Positions 1-5,823 of a stretch of 5,868 nt of DNA are shown here, one piece after another; positions within the stretch are counted from its first letter, which is position 1; each line of letters begins with the position of its first letter. The notes beneath the pieces are model-generated. The model was not told the DNA's origin. It made no database searches and saw only the letters and a list, made by a program, of their open reading frames with translations. Origin of the DNA: an uncultured Leptotrichiaceae bacterium (GTDB taxonomy: Bacteria; Fusobacteriota; Fusobacteriia; Fusobacteriales; Leptotrichiaceae); contig CALHVR010000013.1 in the NCBI GenBank assembly GCA_938037005.1, positions 1 through 5,868 of the forward strand, given 5' to 3'. The translations under genes and the position numbers were made by a program.

Positions 1-1
1 A

Positions 2-379
2 ACAATACTTGTTCAAATAGCTAAAGCAATAGAAGACTTTAAACTGGAAGGTGAAGAAGGTCTTGGTGTGGATATTGTTAAAAAGGCACTTTATGCTCCA
101 ATGAGACAGATAGCATTAAATGCAGGATTGGATGCGGGAGTTGTAATAGAAAAAGTTAGAAATTCTGAGCAAGGAATCGGATTTGATGCTGCAAATGAAG
201 AATATGTAGATATGATTAAAACTGGAATAATTGATCCAGCGAAAGTAACAAGAAGTGCAATTCAAAATGCAATTTCAGTTTCATCTGTATTGCTTACAAC
301 AGAAGTAGCTGTAGCAAATGAAAAAGAAAAAGCACAGCCAGCAGGACAGCCTGGAATGGGAATGCCTGGAATGATGTAG
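2..379 (+). CDS. groEL: Chaperonin GroEL (60 kDa), C-terminal part, cut by the window edge
   Basis: The reading frame is open from the first bases of the window, so the 5' end of the gene lies outside. The 125 visible codons are the end of the GroEL equatorial domain. GroEL forms the double-ring ATP-driven cytosolic folding chamber that works with GroES. Recognisable pieces, in order, are the APMRQIALNAG helix, the nucleotide-contacting GFDAANEEY segment, and IIDPAKVTRSA, whose Asp matches the ATP-contacting Asp495 of the E. coli protein. The protein ends in the flexible Gly/Met tail GQPGMGMPGMM, typical of bacterial GroEL, so the 3' end is intact with stop TAG at 377-379. A GTG at 68 opens an apparent shorter ORF, but it is an internal valine codon and not a start. 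The ATPase Asp and the apical domain lie upstream of the window. Identity is essentially certain. Confidence 0.97.
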   Translation, partial: TILVQIAKAIEDFKLEGEEGLGVDIVKKALYAPMRQIALNAGLDAGVVIEKVRNSEQGIGFDAANEEYVDMIKTGIIDPAKVTRSAIQNAISVSSVLLTTEVAVANEKEKAQPAGQPGMGMPGMM

Positions 380-461
380 TTTTGAATTAAAGCAATTATT
401 GAAAAATAGTTACTTTTGATTGTATGTGAATAAAAATTAAATTGGAAAGTAGTGAAAATAT
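380..461 (+). other. groEL-dnaX intergenic gap, weak possible promoter
   Basis: This is 82 bp of AT-rich DNA. I see no GC-rich hairpin with a T-tract after groEL, so read-through into dnaX is possible. A weak promoter-like pair is present: TTGATT at 416-421, then 16 nt, then TAAATT at 438-443. That would start a very short leader for dnaX. In DNA of this composition such matches arise easily by chance, so the promoter reading is tentative. Confidence 0.3.
444..455 (+). promoter_or_regulatory. Weak ribosome binding region before the TTG start of dnaX
   Basis: Purine-rich GGAAAG (444-449, 12 nt before the TTG) and AGTGA (451-455, 6 nt before it) are the only candidates for a Shine-Dalgarno sequence. 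Neither is a good match to AGGAGG, unlike the clear sites of the downstream genes. The combination with a TTG start suggests deliberately modest translation of the clamp loader; that is inference. Confidence 0.45.
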
Positions 462-1907
462 TTGAGTATAACATTGTATAGAAAATATAGACCACAAAAT
501 TTTAATGAAATAGCAGGACAAGAATTTGTAACTAGAGCGATAAAAAATTCTTTACGTGAAAATAAATTGTCGCATGCTTATTTATTTAATGGGCCTCGTG
601 GTGTAGGAAAAACAACGATAGCTAGATTAATTGCAAAAGGTGTAAATTGTTTAGAAAATGGAATAAGTGATAATCCTTGTGGACATTGTGAAAATTGTCG
701 GGAAATAACACAGGGAATATCTATGGATATGATTGAAATAGATGCTGCATCAAATAGAGGAATAGATGAAATAAGAGAGTTAAAAGAAAAAATAAATTAT
801 CAACCTGTAAAAGGAAGAAAAAAAGTTTATATAATAGATGAAGTTCATATGTTGACAAAAGAAGCTTTTAATGCATTATTAAAAACATTGGAAGAACCGC
901 CATCACACATAATATTTATATTAGCGACAACAGAAATAGATAAAATACCAGATACTGTTATTTCTCGTTGTCAAAGATATGATTTTCAACCAATTGAAAA
1001 AGAAAATATATGTAATTTATTGATGGAAGTTGCAAAAAAGGAAAATATACAAATTGATAATGAAAGTCTTGATTTGATTTACAGAAAATCAGAAGGAAGT
1101 GCTAGAGATAGTTTTTCTATCTTTGAGCAAGTTGTGTCAAATTTTAATGGAGAAGAAATTGATATAACAAAAACACAAAAAGCATTGGGAATTATTCCAA
1201 ATGAAATTTTAAAAGAGTTTTTAATGCTTATTCAAAAAAATAGTAAAACGGAATTAATAAATTTTATAGACAAAATGTGGGAAAAAGGAATCGTTATTGA
1301 AACATTTTTAAAAGATTTTGCTTATTATTTAAAAGAAGAATTTAGAATAAATAATTCGTTGTCTATTGATTTTACACTTAAATTAATAAGTGATATTTTC
1401 TTTATATTAAATGAATTCAAATATGAAGAAGATAAAAGATTGTTGGGTTATGTTTTAGTACATGAAATTTATAAAGATAAAGTGCAAAGTAGATTAAATT
1501 CTATTAATCAAAGAAATGTGCAAAATGTTACACAAACAGAAATTAAAGTTGAAAATAAAACAGTACAAGATGTAGATATTTCTGTAATTGAAAATAATTG
1601 GGAAAATATACAACAGGAAGTAAAAAATATAAGTAGAATTCTTTTCGCTTTATTTAATGAAGCTTCCCCTGAAAGTATACAAAATAATATACTTAATATA
1701 CAATTTCCTGAAAAAAATCAATTTCATGTTAATCAAATTATGGAAATAGATAGAAAAACTAAAATAGAAAAAATAATAAATAAAATTTGTAATACAAAAA
1801 TAGAAATTAATGCAATTTGTTTAAAAGATGAAAAAATGGATGAAAATGATAAAATTATAAATGATGTAATTAGATTTTTTGACGGACAAATATTAGAACA
1901 AAAATAA
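462..1907 (+). CDS. dnaX: DNA polymerase III subunit tau/gamma (clamp loader ATPase)
   Basis: DnaX is the AAA+ motor subunit of the clamp loader; it loads the sliding clamp and ties polymerase to DnaB helicase. The 481-aa product opens with the conserved LYRKYRP. It has Walker A GPRGVGKT (44-51), four zinc-binding cysteines (C63, C73, C76, C79), Walker B IIDEVH (124-129), sensor-1 ATTE (155-158), the SRC arginine finger (R169) and a sensor-2-like GSARD (212-216). A collar domain follows from about 225 and a divergent linker around 345-375. Residues 380-455 (starting WENIQQEVKN, with NILNIQFPEKNQFH) resemble the tau C-terminal domain, so this looks like a short full tau (E. coli tau is 643 aa). 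The TTG at 462 is the only usable start ahead of YRKYRP, because an in-frame TGA lies at 453-455. The neighbours rplI and dnaB are probably co-transcribed. Sure of identity; the start is very likely. Confidence 0.96.
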   Translation: MSITLYRKYRPQNFNEIAGQEFVTRAIKNSLRENKLSHAYLFNGPRGVGKTTIARLIAKGVNCLENGISDNPCGHCENCREITQGISMDMIEIDAASNRGIDEIRELKEKINYQPVKGRKKVYIIDEVHMLTKEAFNALLKTLEEPPSHIIFILATTEIDKIPDTVISRCQRYDFQPIEKENICNLLMEVAKKENIQIDNESLDLIYRKSEGSARDSFSIFEQVVSNFNGEEIDITKTQKALGIIPNEILKEFLMLIQKNSKTELINFIDKMWEKGIVIETFLKDFAYYLKEEFRINNSLSIDFTLKLISDIFFILNEFKYEEDKRLLGYVLVHEIYKDKVQSRLNSINQRNVQNVTQTEIKVENKTVQDVDISVIENNWENIQQEVKNISRILFALFNEASPESIQNNILNIQFPEKNQFHVNQIMEIDRKTKIEKIINKICNTKIEINAICLKDEKMDENDKIINDVIRFFDGQILEQK

Positions 1908-1910
1908 GGG

Positions 1911-1918
1911 AAGAAGGG
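1911..1918 (+). promoter_or_regulatory. Ribosome binding site of rplI
   Basis: AAGAAGGG lies in the 18-nt gap after the dnaX stop codon, 7 nt ahead of the ATG at 1926. It is a good Shine-Dalgarno match at normal spacing and supports that start. The gap is too short for a separate promoter and terminator. Confidence 0.75.
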
Positions 1919-1925
1919 ATAAAAA

Positions 1926-2381
1926 ATGAAAGTAAAAGTAATTTTAAAAGAAACAATTAAAGGTGTTGGTAAAAAAGATGAAATAGTGGAAGTGAAAGAT
2001 GGATATGCAAATAATTTTTTATTTGCACAAAATAAAGGAATTCCTGCGACACCAGAAAATATTAATAAATTAAAAGCAAAGGCAGAGAAAACCAAAAAAA
2101 CTCACGATAAAGAAGTTCAAAAAGCGAATGAATTAAAAGAATTGTTAGAAAATAAAGAAATAGTTATAAAAGTTAAAGCAGGAAATAATAGAAAAGTATT
2201 TGGTTCAGTAGGTTCAAAGGAAATAGCTGAAGCAATTAAAGAACAATTAAATTTAGAGGTAGATAAGAAAAAAATATCAACTGATACAAGAATGAAAGAA
2301 TTAGGATTACATACAGTTGAGTTAAAATTACATTCAGAAGTAAAAGTTAAAATAAAAGTTATGTTAGAGGGACAAGAATAA
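1926..2381 (+). CDS. rplI: 50S ribosomal protein L9
   Basis: L9 binds 23S rRNA near the base of the L1 stalk in the large subunit and helps keep the reading frame during translation. The 151-aa product has the usual family length. The N-terminal domain carries the L9 signature (about 13-40), with the core VKDGYANNFLF and the usual IPAT just after. A long Lys/Glu-rich connecting helix follows (about 42-76). The C-terminal domain begins near 77 and contains KVFGSVGS (90-97), the counterpart of the usual R-x-FGSVT motif. Both domains are intact with no truncation. Bacterial rplI commonly sits directly before dnaB, as here, but the usual upstream partners (rpsF, ssb, rpsR) are replaced by dnaX. 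The start is fixed by the ribosome binding site. Confidence 0.97.
   Translation: MKVKVILKETIKGVGKKDEIVEVKDGYANNFLFAQNKGIPATPENINKLKAKAEKTKKTHDKEVQKANELKELLENKEIVIKVKAGNNRKVFGSVGSKEIAEAIKEQLNLEVDKKKISTDTRMKELGLHTVELKLHSEVKVKIKVMLEGQE
2366..2372 (+). promoter_or_regulatory. Ribosome binding site of dnaB, inside the end of rplI
   Basis: AGAGGGA lies within the last codons of rplI, 10 nt before the dnaB ATG at 2383. Only one base separates the rplI stop from that ATG, so dnaB is probably translationally coupled to rplI. Confidence 0.7.
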
Positions 2382-2382
2382 A

Positions 2383-3822
2383 ATGGATTTTTTTGAAAAT
2401 AATACAGTAGAGAATAATTTAAAAATACCTTATAGTATAGAAGCAGAAGAAGCTTTATTAGGATCTATTTTTATAAAACCAGATATAATAAGTGATGTTT
2501 TAGAAAAAATAGGAGTTGATGATTTTTATAAAAATAATCATAAAATAATATTTTCTGAAATGTTAAAACTTTATAATGAAGGGAAAATAATTGACACTTT
2601 AGTAGTAATAAATTCTTTAAAACAAAAAGATTTTATAAATGAAATAGGTGGAGAAGATATAGTTTATGATTTAATAAATGTTGTACCAACAGCAGCGAAT
2701 GCAATAAATTATGCTGAAATTATAAAAGAATGTTCGATAAGAAGAGCTTTAATTAATACAGGAGAAGAAATTACTAGAATGTCTTATCGTGGTTATGAAG
2801 AAGTAGAGAAAATGTTAGATAAAGCTGAAAGTATGATATTTAAAATAGCAGAATCTAAACAAAAAAAAGATGTGATTTCATTAGGTGAAATGGCTACTCA
2901 AAAATTAAAAAGTTTAGATGAAATGTCTAAATTTAAAGGTGGATTAAGAGGTTTAGATTCAGGATTTATTCAATATAATAATTTGACAGGTGGCTTTCAT
3001 GGTTCAGATTTAATTATATTGGCTGCAAGGCCAGCAATGGGTAAAACAGCGTTTGCATTGAATTTAGCGTTAAATGTTGCAAAAAAAGGGAAACATGTTT
3101 TAGTTTATAGTTTAGAAATGGGAACGGAACAACTTTTTGATAGATTGTTATCAATAGAATCAAAAGTAAAATTAACAGCAATAAAAGATGAGAAATTATC
3201 AGATGATGACTATACAGCATTAGGGAATGCTTCCGGAAGATTATTTGATTTACCATTATATATTTCGGATTCTTCAAGTGTAAATATTTTAGAGATAAAA
3301 GCAGTAGCTAGGAGATTGAAAGCTGAAGGTAAATTAGACTTTATGTTGATTGATTATTTACAATTAATTAATCCAAGTGAAGGATCAAAAAAAAGTAGAG
3401 AACAAGAAATATCAGAAATTTCTCGTTCATTAAAAATAATAGCAAAAGAATTAAATATACCAATTTTAACATTATCACAATTATCTAGAAATGTTGAATC
3501 AAGAGTAGATAAAAGACCAATTTTATCAGATTTAAGAGAATCAGGGGCAATTGAACAAGATGCAGATATGGTAATGTTTTTATATAGAGAAAAATATTAT
3601 ATGAAAGATGGGGAAAAACAACAGGGAGAAATACCATCGCAATACTTATCAAATTCACCTCAAAATAATCCAAATTCAAATGATGAAGTTGAGACAGTTG
3701 AAGTTATAGTAGGGAAACATAGAAGTGGACCGACAGGGACAATAAAATTAGGATTTAGACCTGAATATCAATTATTTGTGAATACGATAAGTGAGAATGA
3801 AATGAAAAGATATGGGAATTAA
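2383..3822 (+). CDS. dnaB: Replicative DNA helicase DnaB
   Basis: DnaB is the hexameric ATP-driven helicase that unwinds DNA at the fork. The 479-aa product starts IPYSIEAEEALLGSIF, the typical opening of the primase-contacting N-terminal domain (about 15-115). A helical linker leads to the RecA-like motor. Motor motifs are Walker A ARPAMGKT (215-222, with K221 and T222), the catalytic Glu in YSLEMG (E245), Walker B MLIDYLQL (D324), the SQLSRNVESR / DLRESGAIEQDAD stretch, and KHRSGPTG (445-452), whose K445 and R447 match the trans-acting lysine and arginine finger. No intein interrupts the P-loop, a common site for one in DnaB. The odd point is the loop at 407-441, about 24 residues longer than in E. 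coli DnaB and rich in Asn, Ser, Pro and Gln. The gene follows rplI by 1 nt and shares its message. Identity is certain. Confidence 0.97.
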   Translation: MDFFENNTVENNLKIPYSIEAEEALLGSIFIKPDIISDVLEKIGVDDFYKNNHKIIFSEMLKLYNEGKIIDTLVVINSLKQKDFINEIGGEDIVYDLINVVPTAANAINYAEIIKECSIRRALINTGEEITRMSYRGYEEVEKMLDKAESMIFKIAESKQKKDVISLGEMATQKLKSLDEMSKFKGGLRGLDSGFIQYNNLTGGFHGSDLIILAARPAMGKTAFALNLALNVAKKGKHVLVYSLEMGTEQLFDRLLSIESKVKLTAIKDEKLSDDDYTALGNASGRLFDLPLYISDSSSVNILEIKAVARRLKAEGKLDFMLIDYLQLINPSEGSKKSREQEISEISRSLKIIAKELNIPILTLSQLSRNVESRVDKRPILSDLRESGAIEQDADMVMFLYREKYYMKDGEKQQGEIPSQYLSNSPQNNPNSNDEVETVEVIVGKHRSGPTGTIKLGFRPEYQLFVNTISENEMKRYGN

Positions 3823-3826
3823 GGAG
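3821..3826 (+). promoter_or_regulatory. Ribosome binding site deciding the start of the U32 gene
   Basis: AAGGAG overlaps the dnaB stop codon (TAA 3820-3822) and lies 12 nt before the ATG at 3839. The alternative ATG at 3812 lies upstream of this site and has only a weak purine stretch before it. This favours 3839, although the spacing is slightly long. Confidence 0.65.
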
Positions 3827-3838
3827 AAAAAAGAAAAA

Positions 3839-5104
3839 ATGAAAAGAGTAGAATTATTAGCACCAGCTGGGAATATGGAGAAATTAAAAACGGCAATTCA
3901 TTTTGGAGCAGATGCGTGCTATGTAGGTGGAGCTTCATTTAATTTAAGAGGAATGTCATCAAACTTTAAAAACAGCGAATTAAAACAAGCGATAGATTAC
4001 GTTCATAGTATGGGTAAAAAAATATATGTGACATTAAATATTTTTGCACATAATACAGAAATAAAATATATGCCTAGATTTATAAAATTATTAGATCAAT
4101 ACGGAGCAGATGCTGTAATTGTAGCAGATTTGGGTGTTATGCAATTAGTTAGAGAAAATGCGCCTAATTTACCGATTCATGTAAGTACACAAGCAAATAG
4201 TACAAACTGGATGACAGTAAAAATGTATAAAGATATGGGAGCTAAAAGGGTTGTACTTGCTCGGGAAATGTCATTGAAAGAAATTAAAGAAATAAAAGAG
4301 AAAGTTCCAGATATTGAAATAGAGGTATTTATTCATGGAGCAATGTGTATGGCAATTTCAGGGAGATGTTTATTAAGTAATTATTTTGTAAATAGAGATG
4401 CAAATAGAGGTATTTGTGCACAAGACTGTAGATGGAATTATAAAGTTATAGCTGAAGGTCATGAAGAAAAAGGTGCTCACGATGTTGTTGAAGAAGGAGA
4501 TCAAACATTTATTTTTAATGCAAAAGATTTATGTACAATAGAATTTATAGATCAAGTTCTTGAAGCTGGGGTTGATTCTCTTAAAATAGAAGGAAGAATG
4601 AAGAGTATTTATTATAATTCTACAGTTGTAAAACAATATAAAAGAGCATTAGATTCATATTATTCTGGAAATTATCAGTATGATCCAAAATGGCTTGCAG
4701 AATTAGAAACTATAAGTCATAGACTGTATTCAAAAGGATTTTATTTATCAAAAACAACAGAAGCTGATCAAAATTATGCGACAGGACTATCATATAGTCA
4801 AACATATCAATTAGTTGCAAATGTAATAGAAAAAACAGGTGAAAATAAGTATAAGTGGCAAATAAGAAATAGAATTTTTACTGATATGGAATTTGAGTTG
4901 GTTAGACCTGAAGGAGATCCCATGCCATTTAAGTTAACTGGATTTTATAATGTGAAAAAAGAAGAGATGGTTGATGTTGTCCATCCAAATACCATAGTTG
5001 AAATTGAAACAGATTTAGAAATGGGACCGATGGATTTAATTAGAATTAAATTACCAGAAGGTCAATCAGATAGTGATATGGACACTATGGAAAATACTTT
5101 ATAA
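3839..5104 (+). CDS. trhP: U32-family protein, probable tRNA U34 5-hydroxylation protein TrhP (YegQ/YrrO-like)
   Basis: The 421-aa product, often labelled peptidase U32, begins MKRVELLAPAGN as this family does. It matches the U32 signature exactly at EVFIHGAMCMAISGRCLLS. Cysteines C170, C177, C193 and C197 fit the four-Cys set thought to hold an iron-sulfur cluster. HVSTQANSTNWMTVK, LAREMSLKEIKEIKEKVPD and the CRWNY and SLKIEGRMKS motifs closely follow E. coli YegQ (TrhP) as I remember it. TrhP makes 5-hydroxyuridine at tRNA position 34 in a prephenate-dependent way, so that is the likely role, in the cytosol. A beta-rich C-terminal domain spans about 322-410. An upstream ATG at 3812 would add nine residues (MGIKEKKEK) and overlap dnaB by 11 nt; I prefer 3839 because of the ribosome binding site and the family N-terminus. 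The sister enzyme RlhA (23S rRNA C2501) is a less likely alternative. Family is certain; the substrate is inferred. Confidence 0.88.
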   Translation: MKRVELLAPAGNMEKLKTAIHFGADACYVGGASFNLRGMSSNFKNSELKQAIDYVHSMGKKIYVTLNIFAHNTEIKYMPRFIKLLDQYGADAVIVADLGVMQLVRENAPNLPIHVSTQANSTNWMTVKMYKDMGAKRVVLAREMSLKEIKEIKEKVPDIEIEVFIHGAMCMAISGRCLLSNYFVNRDANRGICAQDCRWNYKVIAEGHEEKGAHDVVEEGDQTFIFNAKDLCTIEFIDQVLEAGVDSLKIEGRMKSIYYNSTVVKQYKRALDSYYSGNYQYDPKWLAELETISHRLYSKGFYLSKTTEADQNYATGLSYSQTYQLVANVIEKTGENKYKWQIRNRIFTDMEFELVRPEGDPMPFKLTGFYNVKKEEMVDVVHPNTIVEIETDLEMGPMDLIRIKLPEGQSDSDMDTMENTL

Positions 5105-5241
5105 TTTAAAAAAATGTAAAAAACAAAGAGTTTACAGGTATTATAGACACTTGTAAGCAAAAATAAAAAGGTTGAAAAAGAGTATAAAATAGAGTTATCG
5201 GTAACAAAATGGTAACATGATTTTGTATCACTTTATAATAG
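5105..5241 (+). other. AT-rich non-coding stretch after the operon, with small repeats
   Basis: No ORF of note is present. It contains an imperfect dyad, TTACA (5132-5136) with TGTAA (5152-5156). There is a near-palindrome GTTATCGGTAAC (5194-5205), a direct repeat GGTAACA (5200-5206 and 5211-5217), and a 7-bp inverted repeat ACAAAAT (5204-5210) / ATTTTGT (5220-5226). A TATAAT at 5234-5239 has no convincing -35 partner. This is most likely the 3' untranslated region of the operon. A small RNA cannot be excluded from sequence alone. Confidence 0.4.
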
Positions 5242-5277
5242 AAAACTATGGAAATCTAAATATCTCCATAGTTTTTT
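5242..5277 (+). terminator. Rho-independent terminator of the dnaX-rplI-dnaB-U32 operon, possibly bidirectional
   Basis: A perfect 11-bp stem, AAAACTATGGA (5242-5252) with TCCATAGTTTT (5265-5275), encloses a 12-nt loop and ends in six Ts (5272-5277). It is placed to stop the rightward operon 137 nt after its last stop codon. On the other strand the same hairpin falls about 20 nt after the stop of the convergent membrane-protein gene and is followed by TTTTCTATT. It could also end that transcript, though with a poorer U-tract. Confidence 0.8.
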
Positions 5278-5294
5278 ATATTTTAAAAGATTGA

Positions 5295-5756
5295 TTAAAA
5301 AAATTTTCCTATAAAAGAGAAAACAAACCCAATTATGAAAACTATTAATAGTAGATATATAACATACACTGAAAATATAAAAAATATTATTACCAAAGAC
5401 AATACCAAAGTTCCAATAAATGAAATAATAATAGCTAATAATTTTAAAAATATATATTTAGGTTTAATAGTTTTAAATTTATTGAAAAAAGTGACATCTA
5501 TATCAAATTTATTTGATGTATTTTTAAAATAAAACTCATATATTTCGTTGAAATAACCTATAAAAGCAAGTAAAACAAGTGCAGAAATTATTGTAATTAA
5601 AATAGTTCCAGCATATTTTGGAAATTTAAAAAATATATTAATGAAATAATAAATACTTGTTAAAATTGCTAGATAAAATCCAGAAATACAAATACCTTCA
5701 AGTTTTGAGTAAAGATATTCAACCATAGTGTTAAATGTGAATATTAAATTTTTCAT
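5295..5756 (-). CDS. Small four-helix integral membrane protein of unknown function
   Basis: I do not recognise the family of this 153-aa protein. It is very hydrophobic, rich in Ile, Phe, Leu and Tyr. Probable membrane helices lie at about 22-43, 49-69, 104-126 and 128-149. The last two are almost continuous, separated by little more than FSVY. A polar stretch at about 70-103 (with FKNTSNKFDIDV and a Lys-rich FNKFKTIKPK) would lie on one side of the membrane between helices 2 and 3. There is no cleavable signal peptide, lipobox or catalytic motif. The gene is supported by a strong ribosome binding site four bases before its ATG, a TATAAT promoter element upstream and a hairpin after its stop. 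It is convergent with the housekeeping operon and therefore independently expressed. A 65-codon frame on the opposite strand inside it is low-complexity and lacks these signals. The gene is probably real; function unknown. Confidence 0.75.
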   Translation of the reverse strand: MKNLIFTFNTMVEYLYSKLEGICISGFYLAILTSIYYFINIFFKFPKYAGTILITIISALVLLAFIGYFNEIYEFYFKNTSNKFDIDVTFFNKFKTIKPKYIFLKLLAIIISFIGTLVLSLVIIFFIFSVYVIYLLLIVFIIGFVFSFIGKFF

Positions 5757-5760
5757 AAAA

Positions 5761-5767
5761 TCCCCTT
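5761..5767 (-). promoter_or_regulatory. Strong ribosome binding site of the membrane-protein gene
   Basis: Read on the minus strand, AAGGGGA is followed by TTTT and the ATG at 5756-5754. This is among the best Shine-Dalgarno matches in the window and fixes the start of the gene. Confidence 0.75.
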
Positions 5768-5786
5768 TAAAATGTTATTTTATTTG

Positions 5787-5814
5787 ATTATACTATGAAA
5801 ATTCGAATTTTCAT
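5787..5814 (-). promoter_or_regulatory. Probable sigma-70 promoter of the membrane-protein gene
   Basis: On the minus strand a consensus TATAAT (5792-5787) lies 16 nt after ATGAAA (5814-5809), a 4-of-6 match to TTGACA. Transcription would begin near 5780, giving a leader of about 24 nt that carries the ribosome binding site. The -35 element and the whole spacer lie inside the 26-bp palindrome, so access to this promoter could be controlled by a protein binding the dyad. The -10 is convincing; the -35 is only fair. Confidence 0.5.
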
Positions 5815-5823
5815 AGTTTTTTT
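5792..5823 (+). repeat. Perfect 26-bp palindrome followed by seven Ts: operator or intrinsic terminator
   Basis: ACTATGAAAATTC (5792-5804) is directly followed by its exact reverse complement GAATTTTCATAGT (5805-5817), with no spacer, and then a run of Ts to 5823. On the plus strand this has the form of an intrinsic terminator, with the central bases making the loop. However, no plus-strand gene lies immediately before it. On the minus strand it has no U-tract and overlaps the promoter of the membrane-protein gene, as an operator would. Its outer arms share ACTATG/CATAGTTTTTT with the operon terminator at 5242-5277. Confidence 0.6.

Noticed and set aside
380..461. Possible intrinsic terminator after groEL
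   Set aside because: Only short mismatched dyads such as CAAT/ATTG can be drawn, with no following T-tract.
262..495. 77-codon minus-strand ORF across the groEL end and dnaX start
   Set aside because: It is antisense to the conserved GroEL C-terminus and the dnaX start, has no family resemblance, and reflects the AT-rich composition.
818..824. A7 run in dnaX as a frameshift site
   Set aside because: It falls just before Walker B, so a shifted product would lack the ATPase core and could not be a gamma form.
1733..2095. 120-codon minus-strand ORF over the dnaX/rplI junction
   Set aside because: Antisense to conserved DnaX and L9 coding sequence. Its Phe/Ile/Ser-rich translation is the mirror of Lys/Glu-rich codons on the plus strand.
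3014..3277. 87-codon minus-strand ORF inside dnaB
   Set aside because: Antisense to the DnaB Walker A region, low-complexity Leu/Ile-rich, with no supporting signals.
3485..3679. 64-codon minus-strand ORF inside dnaB
   Set aside because: Antisense to conserved DnaB motifs; no ribosome binding site or family features.
3812..3838. Upstream ATG giving a nine-residue N-terminal extension to the U32 protein
   Set aside because: The extension MGIKEKKEK is not family-like, overlaps dnaB, lies before the AAGGAG site and has no good ribosome binding site of its own.
5234..5239. TATAAT in the intergenic region as a plus-strand promoter
   Set aside because: There is no -35 match at suitable spacing, and the terminator hairpin follows at once with no plus-strand gene to serve.
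5335..5532. 65-codon plus-strand ORF within the membrane-protein gene
   Set aside because: The opposite-strand gene has a strong ribosome binding site, a promoter-like element and coherent membrane helices. This frame has none of these and is Asn/Ile/Lys-rich as expected of a shadow.
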